A DNA stretch of 64,000 nt, from positions 1 to 64,000 of the forward strand of contig JAFVZT010000007.1 of NCBI GenBank assembly GCA_017508045.1, given 5' to 3'. Origin of the DNA: Oscillospiraceae bacterium (GTDB lineage Bacteria; Bacillota; Clostridia; Oscillospirales; Oscillospiraceae). Under the pieces are notes generated by a model that did not search any database, was not told the DNA's origin, and was given only the letters and a program-made list of their open reading frames with translations. Positions 60,611-64,000 of the stretch are shown piece after piece. Within the stretch, counting starts at the first letter, position 1. Each line of letters starts with the position of its first letter. The translations under genes were made by a program, and so were the position numbers.

Positions 60611-61091
60611 CGGTGCGCATCCCTTCAATGATTTGAACCTGCATTATGTTGGCATCCAAATCTGTCGAACAGATAAACTGCTTCACTGCCGGAATCATAT
60701 AGCTGTGCTCACCTTTCACAACATAAACCTTGTTTCCCGGGTAATCCAGCACCTCCGTAATCTCACCAAGCTCCTCATCTTGACAGAACACGCGAATACC
60801 AATAAGTTCAGCAGCAAAGATAAGCTCGTCTGAAGCATCCTCCCGATAAATTTCAACGACCTTACCGCGAAGAAGCTGTGCCTGCTCCACTGTGTCAACT
60901 CCCTTGAGCTTCAGCAGGTTGCAATTTTTTTGTACACGGCAGGATTCTACCGTATACTCCAAACCGTCAATGCGAACACGGTTAAAATCTGTTAAAAAAT
61001 CTGCGTCATCTGCCCATGGATAAACCTTTATTTCTCCGTGAACCCCATGGGTCGTAACAATTTCGCCGGCCTCAAGGAACTGAAGCTTCAT
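60600..61091 (-). CDS. rimM: Ribosome maturation factor RimM
   Basis: RimM helps fold the 3' domain of 16S rRNA and binds ribosomal protein S19. The 163 residues have the N-terminal RimM barrel (GEIVTTHGVHGEIKVYPWAD) and the PRC-like C-terminal domain (DELIFAAELIGIRVF, GNKVYVVKG). ATG 61091 follows TTGGAGGC. It has its own promoter downstream of the khpA terminator, so it can be expressed apart from the ffh-rpsP part. Confidence 0.93.
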   Translation of the reverse strand: MKLQFLEAGEIVTTHGVHGEIKVYPWADDADFLTDFNRVRIDGLEYTVESCRVQKNCNLLKLKGVDTVEQAQLLRGKVVEIYREDASDELIFAAELIGIRVFCQDEELGEITEVLDYPGNKVYVVKGEHSYMIPAVKQFICSTDLDANIMQVQIIEGMRTDES

Positions 61092-61118
61092 ACCGTCTGC
61101 CTCCAAATTTTTTAAATT

Positions 61119-61147
61119 ATTATAACAAGTATTTATAAATATAGCAA
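61119..61147 (-). promoter_or_regulatory. Promoter of rimM-trmD
   Basis: Minus strand TTGCTA (61142-61147), 17-base spacer, TATAAT (61119-61124). Confidence 0.7.
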
Positions 61148-61159
61148 GTCCGCAAACAG

Positions 61160-61188
61160 AAAATGCGTGACGGTCCGTCACGCATTTT
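61160..61188 (-). terminator. Terminator after khpA
   Basis: A perfect 14-bp stem AAAATGCGTGACGG with a minimal loop followed by CTGTTTG; it splits the ffh-rpsP-khpA part from rimM-trmD. Confidence 0.7.
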
Positions 61189-61190
61189 CA

Positions 61191-61421
61191 TTAATCAAGA
61201 ATTTCTACCGAAACCTTTTCTCCGTTGCGCTGAGCAACAGTTTTTACGATCGTGCGAATTTCTTTCGCAATTCGACCCTGGCGGCCGATAACCTTTCCCA
61301 TATCGCCGGGAGCCACGCGGAGCTCCAACACCTTTCCGTCTTCAACAGCGACTTCATTGACGGTAACTGCATCCGGATCGTCCACCAGATTCTTTGCCAT
61401 ATAAAGCAAAAGCTCTTTCAT
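61191..61421 (-). CDS. khpA: KH-domain RNA-binding protein KhpA (YlqC)
   Basis: A 76-residue single KH-domain protein that pairs with KhpB in global RNA binding and cell-elongation control in Firmicutes. The GxxG loop is KVIGRQGRIAKEIRTIV near residues 42-58. ATG 61421 follows AAAGGAG by 10 bases; the long frame upstream is not used. It lies 23 bases downstream of rpsP as in other Gram-positives. Confidence 0.92.
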   Translation of the reverse strand: MKELLLYMAKNLVDDPDAVTVNEVAVEDGKVLELRVAPGDMGKVIGRQGRIAKEIRTIVKTVAQRNGEKVSVEILD

Positions 61422-61444
61422 TAGTATAAACTCCTTTGGGAATC

Positions 61445-61684
61445 TTACAGAACGCCGGCGTTCTTCAGCAGTCCGCGAACGGTGTCGGTAGGCTGTGCGC
61501 CGTTCTTGATCCAAGCCTGGGCCTTTTCCACATCAACAGTGACAGTTGCAGGCTCGGTCAGAGGATTGTAGGTACCGATTTCCTCGATGCAACGACCGTC
61601 GCGAGGGCTGCGGGAATCAGCAACAACAATACGGTAATAAGGAGCCTTCTTAGCGCCCATTCTTCTCAGTCTGATTTTAACCAA
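61445..61684 (-). CDS. rpsP: 30S ribosomal protein S16
   Basis: S16 is required for 30S assembly. The 79 residues match the family from [20 protein letters not shown] through [14 protein letters not shown] to the end. The start is TTG 61684, 8 bases after TTGGAGGTG, giving the normal N-terminus. Between ffh and khpA in the conserved order. Confidence 0.96.
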   Translation of the reverse strand: MVKIRLRRMGAKKAPYYRIVVADSRSPRDGRCIEEIGTYNPLTEPATVTVDVEKAQAWIKNGAQPTDTVRGLLKNAGVL

Positions 61685-61748
61685 CTTATTTCACCTCCAA
61701 GTAAAACTTTTTCTATATCGCAAAGCAATTTGCTTTCAGCGAACCAAT

Positions 61749-63098
61749 TCAGAACCCGGGGAACCCCCCGAAACCACCGAAGCCACGCATACGCTTCATT
61801 TTCTTTGCTGCTCCGGGACCGGAGAACTGCTTAATCATACTGCGCATTTGTTCAAAGGATTTTAGCAGACGGTTGACATCCTCAACCTTTAAGCCCGCAC
61901 CGGCGGCAATCCGTTTCTTACGGCTGGCACCTATGATGGTTGGATTTTCCCGTTCCTTAGGTGTCATAGAAAGAATAATTGCTTCCGTATGCGCCATAGC
62001 TTTTTCATCCAACTGAACATTCTTTAGGCCAGCACCGCCGGGCAGCTGCGCCAAAATATCCTGCATAGAGCCCATAGACTTCATTTGAACCATTTGGTCA
62101 TAAAAATCCTGCAGGGTAAATTTGTTTGACCTCAGCTTTTCTTCCATCTCTGCAGTTTTTTTGGCATCGTAGGCTTTCTCTGCTTTTTCAATTAAAGTAA
62201 GCACATCGCCCATACCCAATATGCGAGATGCCATACGGTCCGGATGGAACGGTTCTATATCCTCCAGCTTTTCACCGATGCCCGCAAACTTTACCGGTTT
62301 GCCGGTAACAGCACGAACGGACAGCGCGGCGCCGCCTCTTGCATCGCCGTCAAGCTTGCTGAGCATAACCGAGTCAATGTCCAGCCATTCGTGGAAGCTT
62401 TGTGCCGCATTTACTGCGTCCTGACCGGTCATAGCATCCACAACGAGCATAATCTCATCCGGAGAGACAGTAGCCTTAATATCCTTAAGCTCTTGCATCA
62501 GTGCTTCATCAATATGCAAGCGACCGGCTGTATCTAAAAAAACCATATCGTGTCCGTGCTGTCGGGCATAAATAATGGCATCCTTTGCAATTTGAACAGG
62601 ACTAATCTGTCCCTTCTCGAAAACCGGTATCCCCAGCTTTTCACCGCAAACCTTTAGCTGAGTAATTGCAGCAGGTCTATAAATATCACAGGCAACCAGC
62701 AAGGGATTTTTTCCCTGCCGCTTCATTAGTCCGGCAAGCTTACTGCCGTTTGTGGTTTTACCGGCACCCTGCAGGCCAACCAGCATAACAACTGTAGGAC
62801 CGTTGGGATTTATGGTGATGTGCTTTGTTTCGCTGCCCATAAGCGCCGTCAACTCTTCGTTGACAATCTTTACGATCATCTGGGCAGGACTTAAGGCTTC
62901 TAAAACATCTGCTCCGATACAACGTTCCGTAACAGACTTTGTAAAATCCTTAACAACCTTATAGCTAACATCCGCCTCCAAAAGGGCCATACGAATCTCG
63001 CGCATAGCCTCCTTAATATCGGACTCCTTCAGACGCCCTTTACCTCTGAGCTTTTTGAAGGCTGCGGAAATTTTTTCAGTTAATCCTTCAAATGCCAT
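61749..63098 (-). CDS. ffh: Signal recognition particle protein Ffh
   Basis: Ffh binds signal sequences and 4.5S/scRNA and delivers nascent chains to FtsY at the membrane. The 449 residues include the N domain, the GTPase G domain with GLQGAGKTT (108-116), DIYRPAA, DTAGR and SKLDGDARGG, and the methionine-rich M domain (DQMVQMKSMGSMQDILAQLP; FEQMRSMIKQFSG). The tail is a glycine-phenylalanine run (GFGGFGGFPGF). ATG 63098 follows AAGGAG. It lies 4 bases after ylxM. Confidence 0.97.
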   Translation of the reverse strand: MAFEGLTEKISAAFKKLRGKGRLKESDIKEAMREIRMALLEADVSYKVVKDFTKSVTERCIGADVLEALSPAQMIVKIVNEELTALMGSETKHITINPNGPTVVMLVGLQGAGKTTNGSKLAGLMKRQGKNPLLVACDIYRPAAITQLKVCGEKLGIPVFEKGQISPVQIAKDAIIYARQHGHDMVFLDTAGRLHIDEALMQELKDIKATVSPDEIMLVVDAMTGQDAVNAAQSFHEWLDIDSVMLSKLDGDARGGAALSVRAVTGKPVKFAGIGEKLEDIEPFHPDRMASRILGMGDVLTLIEKAEKAYDAKKTAEMEEKLRSNKFTLQDFYDQMVQMKSMGSMQDILAQLPGGAGLKNVQLDEKAMAHTEAIILSMTPKERENPTIIGASRKKRIAAGAGLKVEDVNRLLKSFEQMRSMIKQFSGPGAAKKMKRMRGFGGFGGFPGF

Positions 63099-63102
63099 CA
63101 GT

Positions 63103-63447
63103 TTACTCCTTAAACGCCTGTGCAGCATCCAAAATTTGACGTGCAAGCTCTGACACTGTTATATCCGAATGCCCGGCAAGCTGCTGCGCTGCATTTAATA
63201 TAGCATCTGCTGCCTTCCGGCAAGCCATATCGCGGCGAACACAGCCGGTCTTTTCCTCCATATTTCGCAAAAGTGCCTCTGCTCTAGATAAGTTATCATG
63301 CACACCTTGGCGACTAACACCAAGCTCCTGTGCAATTTCAGTCAAGGATAAATCTTGATTGTGGCGCAAGTCAAAACACATACGCTGACGCTCTGTAAGC
63401 AAATCTCCATAATAGTCAAATAGCAGCGTCATCTCTAATGCGTCCAT
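63103..63447 (-). CDS. ylxM: YlxM/p13-like helix-turn-helix protein of the SRP operon
   Basis: YlxM stimulates SRP GTPase activity in some Firmicutes and is encoded before ffh. The 114 residues have a sigma-70 region-4-like helix-turn-helix (LTERQRMCFDLRHNQDLSLTE, cut here to LSLTEIAQELGVSRQGVHDN) and a helical C-terminal part. ATG 63447 follows GGGAGG by 7 bases; the frame from 63465 begins inside an inverted repeat. First gene of the ylxM-ffh-rpsP-khpA operon, whose promoter carries a repeated palindrome. Confidence 0.92.
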   Translation of the reverse strand: MDALEMTLLFDYYGDLLTERQRMCFDLRHNQDLSLTEIAQELGVSRQGVHDNLSRAEALLRNMEEKTGCVRRDMACRKAADAILNAAQQLAGHSDITVSELARQILDAAQAFKE

Positions 63448-63460
63448 ATAAGACCTCCCT

Positions 63461-63532
63461 GTCAAGTAAAATCCCTTGACGCCCCTATAGAATACATCGT
63501 AAATGAAGATTTGTCAAGTACTTTTACTTGAC
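63461..63532. promoter_or_regulatory. Two copies of a GTCAAG...CTTGAC inverted repeat at the ylxM-ffh promoter
   Basis: Site 1 is GTCAAGTA-N4-TACTTGAC (63513-63532), overlapping the -35 box. Site 2 is GTCAAG-N8-CTTGAC (63461-63480) in the untranslated leader, ending a few bases before the ribosome binding site. Both have the same half-site. A repressor bound to the pair could loop or block the promoter. Confidence 0.5.
63489..63517 (-). promoter_or_regulatory. Promoter of the ylxM-ffh-rpsP-khpA operon
   Basis: Minus strand TTGACA (63512-63517), 17-base spacer, TATTCT (63489-63494). Confidence 0.75.
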
Positions 63533-63536
63533 ATCT

Positions 63537-64000
63537 TCACTTAATTTTATACCAAACAGAAACCTCATCCGTTTGTATAAAGCCAAGTCTTTCATATAAC
63601 CGAATGGCGGCGGTATTTACAGATGCAACTTCTATTACAACCGTGTCGGATAACAGTGCACGGCTCAGTGCGCAAAGCACATCCCGTCCTGCCCCATGCA
63701 CTGCTGAAATAACGCAGGAAATCGTGTCAGACGAGGAAATACCAATCCCAAGCAAGGTATTGCCTCTATGAACAAAGTATCCGTTTCCCTCGCAGAGGAG
63801 CGTTTGACTATCAGAAATTGTCATATATGAGGCATTGGGGATGCCTGACATTCTTTTATTGTACAATTCACGCCACATTGATAAGGTTTTTTCTTGCAAA
63901 GGAAACAAGGCTGCATCCGTATCCGGCAATCCTTCTTTACTGCGGCACATTCGCAGTATTGCAGTGTGAACCGGAAAAGCTTTTAAGGCATCATTTCCGG
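63537..64000 (-). CDS. GNAT family N-acetyltransferase (N-terminus cut by right edge)
   Basis: The frame is open from the right edge to a stop at 63537, giving at least 154 residues. The C-terminal part has the GNAT signature: acetyl-CoA-binding VSAVHGAGRDVLCALSRAL (like RGKGIG) and then VIEVASVNTAAIRLYERLGFIQTDE with the NxxAxxLYExxGF pattern. The substrate is unknown. It lies just upstream of the ylxM promoter on the same strand; its start is outside the window. Confidence 0.82.
   Translation of the reverse strand, partial: GNDALKAFPVHTAILRMCRSKEGLPDTDAALFPLQEKTLSMWRELYNKRMSGIPNASYMTISDSQTLLCEGNGYFVHRGNTLLGIGISSSDTISCVISAVHGAGRDVLCALSRALLSDTVVIEVASVNTAAIRLYERLGFIQTDEVSVWYKIK

Overview
The window looks like a chromosomal segment of an anaerobic, endospore-forming member of the Clostridia, probably an Oscillospiraceae/Ruminococcaceae-type gut bacterium. 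Five sporulation genes are present (spoIIID, spoVAD, spoVAE, spoIIR, spoIID). There is a single-chain pyruvate:ferredoxin oxidoreductase, acetate kinase, the AddAB recombination nuclease and Gram-positive gene orders (ylxM-ffh-rpsP-khpA-rimM-trmD; ispE-spoIIR). The family-level placement is inference; the sporulating anaerobe is well supported. Most vegetative promoters read here have a 17-bp spacer, several matching TTGACA-17-TATAAT exactly. Region 1-4.6 kb is an accessory type I restriction-modification locus: a small XRE regulator, hsdR and hsdM (cut by the left edge), all on the minus strand, preceded by one unknown small gene and lying next to tRNA-Ser. Region 4.8-17.2 kb is core: tRNA-Ser, tRNA-Thr, pncC/cinA, thiI, comM, nifJ, an AI-2E-type permease, spoIIID, a 34-residue small ORF, rlmH, rsmE, tRNA-Leu, spoVAD-spoVAE and a striking asparagine/glutamine-repeat microprotein. 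Region 17.2-25.5 kb is the minus-strand run ispE-spoIIR-addB-addA. Region 25.6-32.6 kb holds poorly characterised membrane proteins: a DUF378 protein, a zinc-ribbon/Ig-like protein divergent from a 959-residue pseudokinase with extracellular Fn3-like domains, tRNA-Pro, and an unknown 535-residue membrane protein paired with a LemA protein. Region 32.6-45.4 kb is sugar-related and partly decaying: a sorbitol-type dehydrogenase plus PHP phosphoesterase divergent from an sn-glycerol-1-phosphate dehydrogenase, a truncated SGNH hydrolase, an MFS transporter, an unusual array of short hairpins beside tRNA-Tyr and tRNA-Thr, a frameshifted DUF4886 lipoprotein, nagA with a degenerate nagB-like gene, a CBM9-like protein, a ceramidase-like lipoprotein and the true nagB. 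Region 45.4-52.1 kb encodes a 2-oxoacid dehydrogenase (fused E1 and double-lipoyl E2, no E3 seen), an MBL hydrolase, a DeoR regulator and lipoate ligase. DeoR and E2 promoters share TGTTA...TAACA half-sites, suggesting one regulator links lipoyl-dependent oxidation with amino-sugar use. Region 52.1-64 kb is core: pepT, ackA, tmcAL, metA, spoIID, an LRR/TPR membrane protein, trmD, rimM, khpA, rpsP, ffh, ylxM and a GNAT gene cut by the right edge. The ylxM-ffh promoter carries two copies of a GTCAAG...CTTGAC inverted repeat, a candidate operator. No CRISPR array, insertion sequence, rRNA gene or replication origin was seen.
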